The translations under genes were made by a program, and so were the position numbers. From NCBI GenBank assembly GCA_038213135.1, contig JBBQTQ010000018.1:1-36212 (forward strand): a stretch of 36,212 nt of DNA, written 5' to 3'. The notes beneath the pieces are model-generated. The model had not been told where the DNA came from. It saw nothing but the letters and a program-made list of their open reading frames with translations, and did not search any database. The DNA comes from JBBQTQ01 sp038213135. Lineage in GTDB: Bacteria > Actinomycetota > Thermoleophilia > Gaiellales > Gaiellaceae. Positions 7,129 to 14,716 of the stretch are shown here, one piece after another (the first letter of the stretch is position 1; the number at the start of each line of letters is the position of its first letter).

Positions 7129-8158
7129 GCAACCGCTCCTCGGCCCGACGGCGCTGCAGCCGGGCGGCGCCGAGGGTAAGTGCGGCGACGATCGCGAGCG
7201 GGACGCCGACGATCAGCACGTAGAGCAGGACGATCAGCTCGGTGCTCAGGATCGAGCCGACGCGATCGAGCCCACGCTCCAGCCGCCCTGGATGATGCGG
7301 CGGCGGCGGAACGACAGCTGCTTGCTTGCTCGTCAGCTCGAGCGACACGGTGGCGAAGCTCGTCTGCCGCTTCACGTTCGACTGCGCCTTCAGCAGCGAG
7401 GCGAGCCGGCCCTGGAGCACCTGGGCATCGGCCGACTTGCCGGCCTTCAGCAGCGCGGCGATCTGCACGCCCAGCGCCTGCATCTGCTTGAAGCGAGCGT
7501 CGAGCTGCGGCTGCACGTCCTGGATCGACACGTGCTGGTCGAGGATCGCGCCCAGCGCGGAGAAGCGCACGATCGCGGCCTGGACGCTGCCGATCGGGAC
7601 GCGGACGACGAGGTACGCCGTGCCGGACTTCGAGCCCGAGCCGTAGTCGACCGAGCGCACGTAACCGCCGAAGCTGCGGGTCAGCGAGAGCGCACGCTTG
7701 GTCATCCGCGAGAGGTCCTTGACCCGGAGCGTGAACTCGGCCTGGTAGTTCTGTGCGCGGCCACGGGTGACCGGGAGGCCACCGCCCGAGGCGGTGTGGA
7801 GCGCGCCCGCCGTACCGGATCCGGTGGAAGGCGCTCCGCCGTTGTTGTTGGTGGCTGCGTCTTGGGCAGGAACGAAGACGGGCCGGGGGGGAACCGGCAC
7901 CCTTTCAACCGTCCCGACCGCCGCGTACTTCGGAGACGGGGCGCCCGGAGTCGCGAGGCCGACGACCAGAGCCGCGGCCGCCGCGACAGCGACACCTGCC
8001 GGCGCGAGGACGAACGCACGTCGCACCGAGAACGCCGGCACGCGGAAGCGCGGCGGCTGCGGCCGCTGGGCCGCGATCTCCCGCACCCGCGTCCGCAACG
8101 ACGGGGGCGCCGAGAGGCGGGCACCACGAAGCTCTGCGATCAGCTCAAGCTGCGACAT
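7106..8158 (-). CDS. DUF4349 membrane protein, candidate anti-sigma factor
   Basis: This 350-aa protein has an N-terminal cytosolic segment of about 45 residues, a TM helix (about 48-70) and a Pro/Gly/Ser-rich linker (residues 85-135). A DUF4349 extracytoplasmic domain follows (AEFTLRVKDLSRM, then SFGGYVRSVDYGSGS, TAYLVVRVPIGS and a coiled-coil region), then a C-terminal TM helix (about 310-335) with a short basic tail. ATG 8158 overlaps the ECF sigma gene by 14 nt. The short cytosolic N-terminus plus one membrane span and a sensory outer domain is how membrane anti-sigma factors are built, but the HxxxCxxC zinc motif is absent. The DUF4349 assignment is solid; the anti-sigma role is inferred from coupling. 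Confidence 0.85.
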   Translation of the reverse strand: MSQLELIAELRGARLSAPPSLRTRVREIAAQRPQPPRFRVPAFSVRRAFVLAPAGVAVAAAAALVVGLATPGAPSPKYAAVGTVERVPVPPRPVFVPAQDAATNNNGGAPSTGSGTAGALHTASGGGLPVTRGRAQNYQAEFTLRVKDLSRMTKRALSLTRSFGGYVRSVDYGSGSKSGTAYLVVRVPIGSVQAAIVRFSALGAILDQHVSIQDVQPQLDARFKQMQALGVQIAALLKAGKSADAQVLQGRLASLLKAQSNVKRQTSFATVSLELTSKQAAVVPPPPHHPGRLERGLDRVGSILSTELIVLLYVLIVGVPLAIVAALTLGAARLQRRRAEERLLSGTARS

Positions 8159-8636
8159 CTGCAGTCACCTTTTCCTCCAGCTTCTTGAGAGCGCGACTGA
8201 GCCTCGTCGAGCAGGCGGTCGTGCTGATTCCAAGGACTCGCGCCGCCGTCTCGCCGTCGAGATCGAGCAGGACGCGCAAAGCGATCACCTCGCGCTCGCC
8301 CGCCGAGAGCGCGCGCAGCGCGTCCTCGACGGCGGGCGAGAGGCCGTCACCGAAGACGCCGTCGTCGCGCGGCACCTCGCGGAGCGCGTAGACGGTCTCG
8401 CGCCGCCGACGCCTGGTTTCAGCGCGGAGATGGTCGAGAGCGGTAGTGCGCGCGATCTGGCAGAGCCAGGTGCGGGCGCTGCCCCGCCGCGGGTCGAAGC
8501 GGCCCCACTGGCGCAGAGCCTTCTCGAACGTCTCGGCGGTCAGGTCTTCGGCCACGACGCGATCTCCGGTCAGGTAGGCGAGGTACGAGTGGACGTCGTC
8601 GAGATGGGCCTCGGCGGCGGCTGAGAAGCTCTCCAT
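8145..8636 (-). CDS. ECF RNA polymerase sigma factor
   Basis: A 163-aa group IV sigma-70 factor. Region 2 spans about residues 10-80 (LTAETFEKALRQWGRFDP and TWLCQIARTTALDHLR) and region 4 about 105-158 (ALSAGEREVIALRVLLDLDG, then the helix-turn-helix VLGISTTACSTRLSRALKKL). It directs polymerase to its own promoter set, usually released by a cognate anti-sigma factor; the translationally coupled DUF4349 protein is the obvious candidate. ATG 8636 is preceded by TATAAC six bases upstream and no Shine-Dalgarno, so the mRNA is probably leaderless. It follows opcA on the same strand but has its own promoter. Confidence 0.93.
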   Translation of the reverse strand: MESFSAAAEAHLDDVHSYLAYLTGDRVVAEDLTAETFEKALRQWGRFDPRRGSARTWLCQIARTTALDHLRAETRRRRRETVYALREVPRDDGVFGDGLSPAVEDALRALSAGEREVIALRVLLDLDGETAARVLGISTTACSTRLSRALKKLEEKVTADVAA

Positions 8637-8642
8637 TGACCC

Positions 8643-8648
8643 GTTATA
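8643..8648 (-). promoter_or_regulatory. Putative -10 box of the ECF sigma gene (leaderless)
   Basis: TATAAC on the minus strand, 6 nt before ATG 8636. A weak TGACGC lies 18 nt further upstream. This is the best -10 match in the window. Confidence 0.55.
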
Positions 8649-8669
8649 CGCCGCCGCGGGCGGCGAGCG

Positions 8670-9449
8670 TCACACCCCGCGAACGGCGGCTTCGTAGACC
8701 GGGTCGCGCGAGAAGTTGTCCAGCTCGTCGGACAGCAGGTCGCTCGGCGTCCGCTCGTCCTCCTCGGCGAGGTCAGGTGCCTCGTGGATCTCGAGCTCTT
8801 GACCGGCCCTGGAGCGCAGCCAGCCCGCGAGCAGGTGCGTCTCGGCGGGCGGCCCCTCGACGGCGCCAAGCTCAGGCCACTGCGCTGCGAGCGCCCGCCT
8901 AGTCGGCAGCGTCCGCGACCACGCGATGTCGGAGAACGCCGCGCGCTCGAAGTAGCGGACGAGCTCGCGGTAGCCGGCCGCCGGATCGTCCCACTCCGAG
9001 GAGTCGACAATCACCCGGTCGGCCAGGTCGACGAGCTGCTCGAACTCGGGCGCACCGAACGGCGGCAGGCCGCGCCAGCGGAGAAAAACGGGAAGGTCGA
9101 AGACGAGCAGCGGTTGGACGACCGAGGCCGGCGCCTTCGCAGGCTGGCCCGAGAGGCGCAGTTCGATCACCTCGGAGCAGATCTGCGGCCCGCCGTTGGG
9201 GAGCGGGAAGATCTGGAGCGAGACCGAGTGCTCGATCCCGTCCGCCTCACCGGTCTGCGGCTCGATCAGGATCGTCCGCGAAGGGTGGCGCTCGCCGAGC
9301 CCCTCGAGCACCTGACGCGCCTTGTCGGCCCACTCGGGCGGCACCCAGGCGAGATGGGTCATCACACTCGTCCGCATCACAGGAACGACCGCGTCGTCCT
9401 CGCTGCGCAGCTCGATCAGCCGTCGCTCGATCTCGGTGATCGCCCCCAC
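8670..9449 (-). CDS. opcA: Glucose-6-phosphate dehydrogenase assembly protein OpcA
   Basis: OpcA is an actinobacterial/cyanobacterial factor needed for full G6PDH activity. The 259-aa product has the family hallmarks: MRTSVMTHLAWVP near the N-terminus, HPSRTILIEP, the QICSEVIELRL strand, and LPVFLRWRGLPPF then VDLADRVIVDSSEW. GTG 9449 is chosen because it leaves a 2-nt gap after zwf and homology begins soon after (ITEIERRLIELRSE). An AGGAG overlaps the GTG too closely to be ideal. It is the last gene of the pentose-phosphate operon; no 6-phosphogluconolactonase gene follows. Confidence 0.9.
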   Translation of the reverse strand: MGAITEIERRLIELRSEDDAVVPVMRTSVMTHLAWVPPEWADKARQVLEGLGERHPSRTILIEPQTGEADGIEHSVSLQIFPLPNGGPQICSEVIELRLSGQPAKAPASVVQPLLVFDLPVFLRWRGLPPFGAPEFEQLVDLADRVIVDSSEWDDPAAGYRELVRYFERAAFSDIAWSRTLPTRRALAAQWPELGAVEGPPAETHLLAGWLRSRAGQELEIHEAPDLAEEDERTPSDLLSDELDNFSRDPVYEAAVRGV

Positions 9450-9451
9450 TC

Positions 9452-10966
9452 CTACTGGCGGCGCCAGGCGCGGCCGTCCTCGGCGAGCAGCTCGTTCGAG
9501 GACGCCGGACCCCAGGTGCCGGCCTCGTAATTCGGGAACGCCGGCCGGTCGCGCTGCCAGGCGCTGACGATCGAGTCGACGAGCGCCCACTGCTCGTCCA
9601 CCTCGTCCTCGCGCGTGAAGAGCGTTGCCTCGCCGAGCAGCGTGTCGAGGATCAGTCGCTCGTACGCCTCGGGCAGGCCCGTCCGGAAGGTGCCGCCGTA
9701 GAGGAAGTCCATGTGGACTGTCCGTAGCGAGAGCCCCTGGCCGGGCACCTTGGCCGCGATCTCGAGCGAAATGCCCTCGTCGGGCTGGACATGCACGATC
9801 AGGACGTTCGGCCGCAGCCCCTCCGCCGCGGAGTCCTCGAAGGGCGGATGCGGCGCCCGCTTGAACTCGATCGCGATCGTGGTCTCACGGCGGGCCAAAC
9901 GCTTCCCCATCCGCACGTAGAAGGGCGTGTCGGCCCAGCGCCAGTTCTCGACGAAGAGCTTGGCGGCGACGAAGGTCTCTGTCATCGAGTCGGCCTCGAC
10001 ACCCTCCTCCTCGCGGTACCCGACGACCTCCTGGCCCTCGACGAAGCCGCGGCCGTACTGGCCACGCACGACCGACTTCGGCCCCGGCGTGCTCAGAGCG
10101 CGCAGCACCTTCACCTTCTCGTTGCGTACGGAGTCCGCGGTGAAGTCGATCGGCGGCTCCATCGCCGTCATCGTCAACAGCTGGAGAAGGTGGTTCTGGA
10201 AGATGTCCCTGATCGCACCGGCCTGCTCGTAGAAGCCGGCTCGGCCCTCGATCCCGATCGACTCGGCGACGGTGATCTGCACGTGGTCGACGAACTGGCG
10301 GTTCCAGATCGGCTCGAAGATGCCGTTCGCGAAGCGCAGCGCCAGCATGTTCTGGACGGTCTCCTTGCCCAGGTAGTGGTCGATCCGGAAGATCTCCTCC
10401 TCCTGGAAGTACTGGTGGAGCTCCTCGTTGAGTGCCTTGGCGGAGGCCCGGTCGTGGCCGAAGGGCTTCTCGACGATCACGCGCGTCCAGCCGGCGGTCG
10501 TGCGGCGCTTGCCGATCTGCTCGACGACGGTCGAGAACGCCGCGGGCGGGATCGCCAGGTAGTAGACGCGGTTGCCGGTGGTGCCGCGCTCCTTGTCGAG
10601 CCGCGTCAGCTCGGTCTCGAGCTTTTCCCAACCCGCGTCGTCGGAGAAGTCGAGCGCGACGTAGCCGATCGCGTCGGCGAGCCGCTGCCAGACCTCGTCC
10701 TCGACCGGATCGCGGCCGAACTCCGCGACCGCCTCGCGCGTGCGCGCCTTGAAGTCGTCGGCCGACTCCTCGGTGCGCGCGGCGCCGAGGATCGCGAACT
10801 TGTCCGGCAGCAGCTTCCGGTAGGCGAGCGAGTAGAGCGCCGGGAAGAGCTTCTTGCGGGTCAGGTCGCCGGAGGCGCCGAAGATGACGATCGCACAGGG
10901 CTCCGCCGTGCGCCGCATCCGCAGGCCCTCGAGCAGCGGGTTGTCTGCGACCTCAGTGCTCGTCAA
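9452..10966 (-). CDS. zwf: Glucose-6-phosphate 1-dehydrogenase
   Basis: Zwf oxidises glucose-6-phosphate to 6-phosphogluconolactone, yielding NAD(P)H, the entry step of the oxidative pentose phosphate pathway. The 504-aa protein shows the nucleotide-binding motif GASGDLTRKK (residues 30-39), VIVEKPFGHD (163-172) and the active-site motif RIDHYLGKE (194-202) with the catalytic His. The likely start is TTG 10966, because the NPLLEGLR segment before the Rossmann fold is typical of the family; it overlaps gnd by 14 nt. ATG 10918 is the alternative and would shorten the protein by 16 residues. OpcA follows immediately. Confidence 0.95.
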   Translation of the reverse strand: MTSTEVADNPLLEGLRMRRTAEPCAIVIFGASGDLTRKKLFPALYSLAYRKLLPDKFAILGAARTEESADDFKARTREAVAEFGRDPVEDEVWQRLADAIGYVALDFSDDAGWEKLETELTRLDKERGTTGNRVYYLAIPPAAFSTVVEQIGKRRTTAGWTRVIVEKPFGHDRASAKALNEELHQYFQEEEIFRIDHYLGKETVQNMLALRFANGIFEPIWNRQFVDHVQITVAESIGIEGRAGFYEQAGAIRDIFQNHLLQLLTMTAMEPPIDFTADSVRNEKVKVLRALSTPGPKSVVRGQYGRGFVEGQEVVGYREEEGVEADSMTETFVAAKLFVENWRWADTPFYVRMGKRLARRETTIAIEFKRAPHPPFEDSAAEGLRPNVLIVHVQPDEGISLEIAAKVPGQGLSLRTVHMDFLYGGTFRTGLPEAYERLILDTLLGEATLFTREDEVDEQWALVDSIVSAWQRDRPAFPNYEAGTWGPASSNELLAEDGRAWRRQ

Positions 10967-11831
10967 CGGTCTTCACCGCGTGACCGCCGAACTGGTTGCG
11001 CAGCGCCGCGTTCACCTTCGCCGCGAACGACTCGTCTTGCCTCGACGCGAAGCGCGCGAACAGGGAGAGCGTGATGATCGGCGCCGGCACGCTCTCGTTG
11101 ATCGCCTCGAGAACCGTCCAGCGGCCCTCGCCCGAGTCCTCGACGTAGCCGCGGATCTTCTCCAGGTCGTGATCCTCCTTGAGCGCCAGCTCGAGCAGCT
11201 CGAGCAACCAGCTGCGAACGACGGAGCCGTAGCGCCAGATGCTCGCGATCTCGTGCAGGTCGACACCGAACTCGGAGGCCTTCAGGATCTCGAAACCCTC
11301 CGCGTAGGACTGCATCAGGCCGTACTCGATCCCGTTGTGGACCATCTTCACGAAGTGGCCCGCGCCCGAGGGCCCGCAGAGCGCGTAGCCGTCTTTCGGT
11401 GCCAGCGTCTTGAACAGCGGCTCGGCCTCCTTGTAGGCGGCCTCCTCGCCGCCGACCATGATGCAGTAGCCCTCTTTCAGGCCCCAGACGCCGCCGGAGA
11501 CGCCGGTGTCGAGGAAGAAGACGCCCTTCGCCTTCGCCTCGGCGGCGCGCCGCTGCGAGTCGCGGAAGTTGGAGTTGCCGCCGTCGATGATCGTGTCGCC
11601 ATCCTCGAGCAGCGGCAGCAGCGACTGGAACGCGTGCTCGGTCGGGTCGCCCGCGGGAATCATCAACCAGATGAAGCGCGGCTGCTCCAGCTTCTCGGCG
11701 AGCTCCATCAGCGAGCCCGCCGTGCGCTCTGGCGCCGTCCGCGCGTAGGTCTCCACCTCGTGGCCGTCCTTGCGGAGACGCTCCACCATGTTCCCGCCCA
11801 TCCGGCCGAGGCCGACCATGCCCAACTTCAT
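10953..11831 (-). CDS. gnd: 6-phosphogluconate dehydrogenase, decarboxylating (short form)
   Basis: Gnd converts 6-phosphogluconate to ribulose-5-phosphate with release of CO2. At 292 aa it belongs to the short GntZ/YqeC-like class (about 300 aa, often NAD-preferring) rather than the 470-aa class. Visible: N-terminal Rossmann motif GLGRMGGNM, GGNSNFRDS, the substrate signature DTGVSGGVWGLKEGY, and the catalytic Lys region GHFVKMVHNGIEYGLM. ATG 11831 overlaps the pgi stop (ATGA). The cofactor class is inferred from length and family only. Confidence 0.94.
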   Translation of the reverse strand: MKLGMVGLGRMGGNMVERLRKDGHEVETYARTAPERTAGSLMELAEKLEQPRFIWLMIPAGDPTEHAFQSLLPLLEDGDTIIDGGNSNFRDSQRRAAEAKAKGVFFLDTGVSGGVWGLKEGYCIMVGGEEAAYKEAEPLFKTLAPKDGYALCGPSGAGHFVKMVHNGIEYGLMQSYAEGFEILKASEFGVDLHEIASIWRYGSVVRSWLLELLELALKEDHDLEKIRGYVEDSGEGRWTVLEAINESVPAPIITLSLFARFASRQDESFAAKVNAALRNQFGGHAVKTVDEH

Positions 11832-13177
11832 GCGATCTCCTCCAATCGAATCCGCGCGACCGGGCGGCCGCGCTCCTTCAGCGCCGAATAGTCTCCCGCC
11901 GCCTGCGCCTGGATCAGCTTGCCGAAGCCGAACTTCTGGCCCGGGATCGGCAGCTCCTCGCCGACGTCGTCGTGCACCTGGACGAACACACCGACCGGGG
12001 GGCCGCCCTTGTGCAGCTGGCCCGTCGAGTGCAGGTAGCGCGGGCCTAAGCCGTGGGTCGTGACGCAGCCGGTCGCACGCGCCCGCTCGATCAGCGGCTG
12101 GAGGCGAGCCTCCTCGGCGGGATCGATGAACGCCTGGATGCAGATGTAGTTCACGCCGACCTTCGCATCTTGGAGCGCTTCCTCAACCGAGGGACAGGCC
12201 TCTCGAGGCCTGTCCCTCACACCACCTTCTAGGATCGCCTTCGTCCGGTCCTTCGCCTCCTGGACGTTCGGCTGGTCGAACGGGTTGATGCCGATGATCG
12301 AGCCTGCGACCGCAGTTGCCAGCTCCCAGCGGAAGAACTCCGGCCCGACGTCGTAGGGATCGTCGATCGCGACACCGTGCCGCTGGCCGGTGTGCGGGTC
12401 GTCGGGGGCCGGGACCAATCCCTTGCCCTCCTTGCCGGTCGACTCTGCGAGCAGCTGCTCGATCCAGAGCCCGAAGTTGCCCGGGTTGGGAGTGATCGAG
12501 ACCGTCGAGCGGCCCTCCTGCCAGCCCGAGCCGAGCGAGAGGCCCAGGTCGAGACCCGGATTCTCCTCGGCGGTCCGGCACGCTTCCACCATCTCGTCCG
12601 TCCGGTCGAGCAGCCGCCCGACGTCGACGCCCATCAGCGCCGCGGGCACGAGCCCGAACGGCGAGAGCGCCGAGTAGCGGCCGCCGATGGAGGGCTCTCC
12701 CGCGAAAACGCGCACATTGCGCGTTTTCGCTAGTTCCTCCAGTGACGAGCCCGGGTCGGTGACGACCAGGAAGCCGTCGGCTCGGCCCTTCGTCGCCTCC
12801 CAGAAGTGGTCGAAGTGCGAGCGGGTCTCGAGCGTCGAACCGGACTTCGAGGAGACCACGAACAGCGTGTTGCCGAGGTCGAGCTCCCCCTGGAGGCGCC
12901 GGATCGCCTTCGGGTGGGTCGTGTCGAGGACGTGGAAGCGCTCGGCCGCGAAGAGCTGCCGCAGCACCTCCGGCGCGAGGCTCGAGCCGCCCATGCCGAG
13001 CAGCACGACCGCGGAGGTGTCGCGCTCCTGCTCCGCCAGCCGCTCGAGCTCGTAAAGCCGCTCGCGCATCCGCCTCGGCTCGTCGAGCCACCCGAGCCAT
13101 TGCGCCTCGTCGTGGCCCGTCCAGACGGTCGGGTCGCGTTCCCAGATCCGCTCGACCAGCTGCGCCGGCTCGATCAC
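11828..13177 (-). CDS. pgi: Glucose-6-phosphate isomerase
   Basis: Pgi interconverts fructose-6-phosphate and glucose-6-phosphate, letting the non-oxidative branch feed zwf. The 449-aa protein has the SIS-domain phosphate loops GMGGSSLAPEV and SSKSGSTLET, then IGGRYSALSPFGLVPAAL and the NPFDQPNVQEAK motif. GTG 13177 overlaps the tal stop by 4 nt. Oddity: the coding sequence carries two perfect inverted repeats. One (12702-12730) encodes the LAKTRNVRVFAGE stretch; the other (12189-12218) encodes a poorly conserved RDRPREACPS loop. The frame stays open through both, so the gene appears functional. In some actinobacteria this enzyme is fused to transaldolase; here the two are separate overlapping genes. 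Confidence 0.94.
   Translation of the reverse strand: MIEPAQLVERIWERDPTVWTGHDEAQWLGWLDEPRRMRERLYELERLAEQERDTSAVVLLGMGGSSLAPEVLRQLFAAERFHVLDTTHPKAIRRLQGELDLGNTLFVVSSKSGSTLETRSHFDHFWEATKGRADGFLVVTDPGSSLEELAKTRNVRVFAGEPSIGGRYSALSPFGLVPAALMGVDVGRLLDRTDEMVEACRTAEENPGLDLGLSLGSGWQEGRSTVSITPNPGNFGLWIEQLLAESTGKEGKGLVPAPDDPHTGQRHGVAIDDPYDVGPEFFRWELATAVAGSIIGINPFDQPNVQEAKDRTKAILEGGVRDRPREACPSVEEALQDAKVGVNYICIQAFIDPAEEARLQPLIERARATGCVTTHGLGPRYLHSTGQLHKGGPPVGVFVQVHDDVGEELPIPGQKFGFGKLIQAQAAGDYSALKERGRPVARIRLEEIA
12189..12218. repeat. Perfect palindrome inside pgi, GGACAGRCC family
   Basis: GAGGGACAGGCCT and AGGCCTGTCCCTC form 13-bp perfect inverted arms with loop CTCG. The core GGGACAGGCC recurs in the palindrome at 33418-33444 and in degenerate form at 20240-20265. 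It is read in frame as part of Pgi. Confidence 0.8.
12702..12730. repeat. Perfect palindrome inside pgi, GCGAAAACGCGC type
   Basis: GCGAAAACGCGC and GCGCGTTTTCGC are perfect 12-bp inverted arms around loop ACATT. The AT-rich core stands out from the surrounding high-GC coding sequence. It is read in frame through pgi and is unrelated in sequence to the GGACAG family. Confidence 0.8.
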
Positions 13178-14277
13178 GAAGCGACCAGCTCGCCGCGCTT
13201 CGCGCGAATCCCGTCGAGGAGCTGCTCGAAGGAGTCGGCGAACTTCTGCACGCCCTCCTCCTCGAGCGTCTCGACGACGTCGTCGTAGTCGACTCCCGCC
13301 TTCGCGAGCTCATCCAGCAGCTTGTGCGCCTGGTCGACGCCCTTGTCGATCGTGACCGCGGGCTTGCCGTGGTCCTGGAAGGCCTCGACCGTCTCGTCCG
13401 GCATCGTGTTGATCGTCTCCGGCCCGATCAGGTTCTCGACGTAGAGCACGTCGGAGTAGTCGGGGTTCTTCGTGGAGGTCGAGGCCCAGAGGCACCACTG
13501 CTTCGACGCGCCCTTCGACTCGAGGTACTCCCAACGCGGCCCGGTGAAGGTCTGCTGCCACTGCTCGTAGGCGAGCTTCGCGTTGGCGACGCCGAGCTTG
13601 CCCTTCAGCTTCGGGTGGCCGACCTCGTCGAGGCGCTTGTCCGCCTCGGTGTCCACACGCGAGACGAAGTAGCTGGCGACCGAAGCGACCTTCCGCGGAT
13701 CGCCGCCGCCGGCGACGAGGCGCTCGAGCCCGCGCAGATACGCCTCCATCACCTCGGCGTGGCGCTGCAGCGAGAAGAGCAGCGTCACGTTGATCGACTT
13801 GCCGGCGGCGATCATTTCCTCGATCGCGGGCAGGCCCGGCTTCGTGCCGGGGATCTTCACGTAGAGGTTCGGCCGGTCGATCAGCTCGTGGAAGCGCTCG
13901 GCCTGTGCGAACGTCGCGTCCGTGTCGTAGGCGAGGTCGGGCGAGACCTCCATCGAGACCCAGCCCCGCAGGCCCGCGCCGTCGTCCCAGACGCTGCGCA
14001 TCAGGTCGCAGGCGTCGCGAATGTCCTGCGCCGCGAGCCCGACGAAGATCTCCTGCGCGTCCGTCTCGTCCTTCAGCAGTGTCTTCAGCTGCTCGTCGTA
14101 GTACTCGCCGTGCGAGATCGCCTTCTGGAAGATCGTCGGGTTCGACGTGACCCCCGTGACGGCGTCCTCCTTCATCAGCTTCTTCAGGCCGCCGGTCTGC
14201 AGCGCCTCGCGCGAGAGGTTGTCGATCCAGACGCTCTGGCCGAGCGCCGAGAGCTTGTGCAGGTTGGACTCAGGCAT
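13174..14277 (-). CDS. tal: Transaldolase
   Basis: Tal transfers a dihydroxyacetone unit from sedoheptulose-7-phosphate to glyceraldehyde-3-phosphate. The 367-aa length matches the long actinobacterial class. The sequence shows GVTSNPTIFQKAI, the Schiff-base lysine K141 in NLYVKIPGTKPG, and the SINVTLLFSLQRHAEV strand. The second half has the usual WASTSTKNPDYSDVLYVE. ATG 14277 is chosen because a GGAG lies 7 nt upstream within rpiB and homology starts at once (SNLHKLSALGQSVWIDNL). It overlaps rpiB by 8 nt and pgi by 4 nt. Confidence 0.95.
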   Translation of the reverse strand: MPESNLHKLSALGQSVWIDNLSREALQTGGLKKLMKEDAVTGVTSNPTIFQKAISHGEYYDEQLKTLLKDETDAQEIFVGLAAQDIRDACDLMRSVWDDGAGLRGWVSMEVSPDLAYDTDATFAQAERFHELIDRPNLYVKIPGTKPGLPAIEEMIAAGKSINVTLLFSLQRHAEVMEAYLRGLERLVAGGGDPRKVASVASYFVSRVDTEADKRLDEVGHPKLKGKLGVANAKLAYEQWQQTFTGPRWEYLESKGASKQWCLWASTSTKNPDYSDVLYVENLIGPETINTMPDETVEAFQDHGKPAVTIDKGVDQAHKLLDELAKAGVDYDDVVETLEEEGVQKFADSFEQLLDGIRAKRGELVAS

Positions 14278-14716
14278 TCGTGTTCTCCATTTCCTTGATC
14301 TTCTCGAGGCGGCGAACGTAGCGCTCGCCCCCATTGAACGTCGCACCGACGAAGGTGCGGACGAGGTCGGCCGCGAGCGACGGGCCGATCACCTCCGAGC
14401 CGAGGCAGAGGACGTTCATGTCGTCGTGCTCGACTCCCTGGTGCGCGGAATAGACGTCGTGGCAGATCGCGGCACGGATCCCGGCCAGCTTGCAGGCTGC
14501 AACCGAGGCGCCGACGCCCGACCCGCAGACGAGCACGCCGCGCTCGGCCCGGCCGTCGAGGATCGCCTCGCCGAGCTCGCGCGCCTTGTCCGGGTAGTCG
14601 ATCCGCACCGTGTCGGTGTCGGTCCCGAGATCGACGGTCTCGTGGCCGGCGAGCGCCTCGCGGACGGCCTCCCGCAGGTGGACGCCGCGGTGGTCGAAGG
14701 CGACGGCGATCTTCAC
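14270..14716 (-). CDS. rpiB: Ribose-5-phosphate isomerase B
   Basis: RpiB interconverts ribose-5-phosphate and ribulose-5-phosphate. The product is 148 aa from GTG 14716, which overlaps the tkt stop by 4 nt; a much longer in-frame start exists upstream but would read antisense-like sequence inside tkt. Family features: N-terminal KIAVAFDHRGVHLREAV, catalytic Cys64 in VCGSGVGASVAA, and the HDDMNVLCLGSEVIGP motif. The length is typical (about 150 aa). Confidence 0.95.
   Translation of the reverse strand: MKIAVAFDHRGVHLREAVREALAGHETVDLGTDTDTVRIDYPDKARELGEAILDGRAERGVLVCGSGVGASVAACKLAGIRAAICHDVYSAHQGVEHDDMNVLCLGSEVIGPSLAADLVRTFVGATFNGGERYVRRLEKIKEMENTNA

Noticed and set aside
10918..10966. ATG 10918 as the zwf start
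   Set aside because: The NPLLEGLR segment upstream is typical of the family and the TTG start gives the same kind of overlap as elsewhere in the operon; kept only as an alternative.
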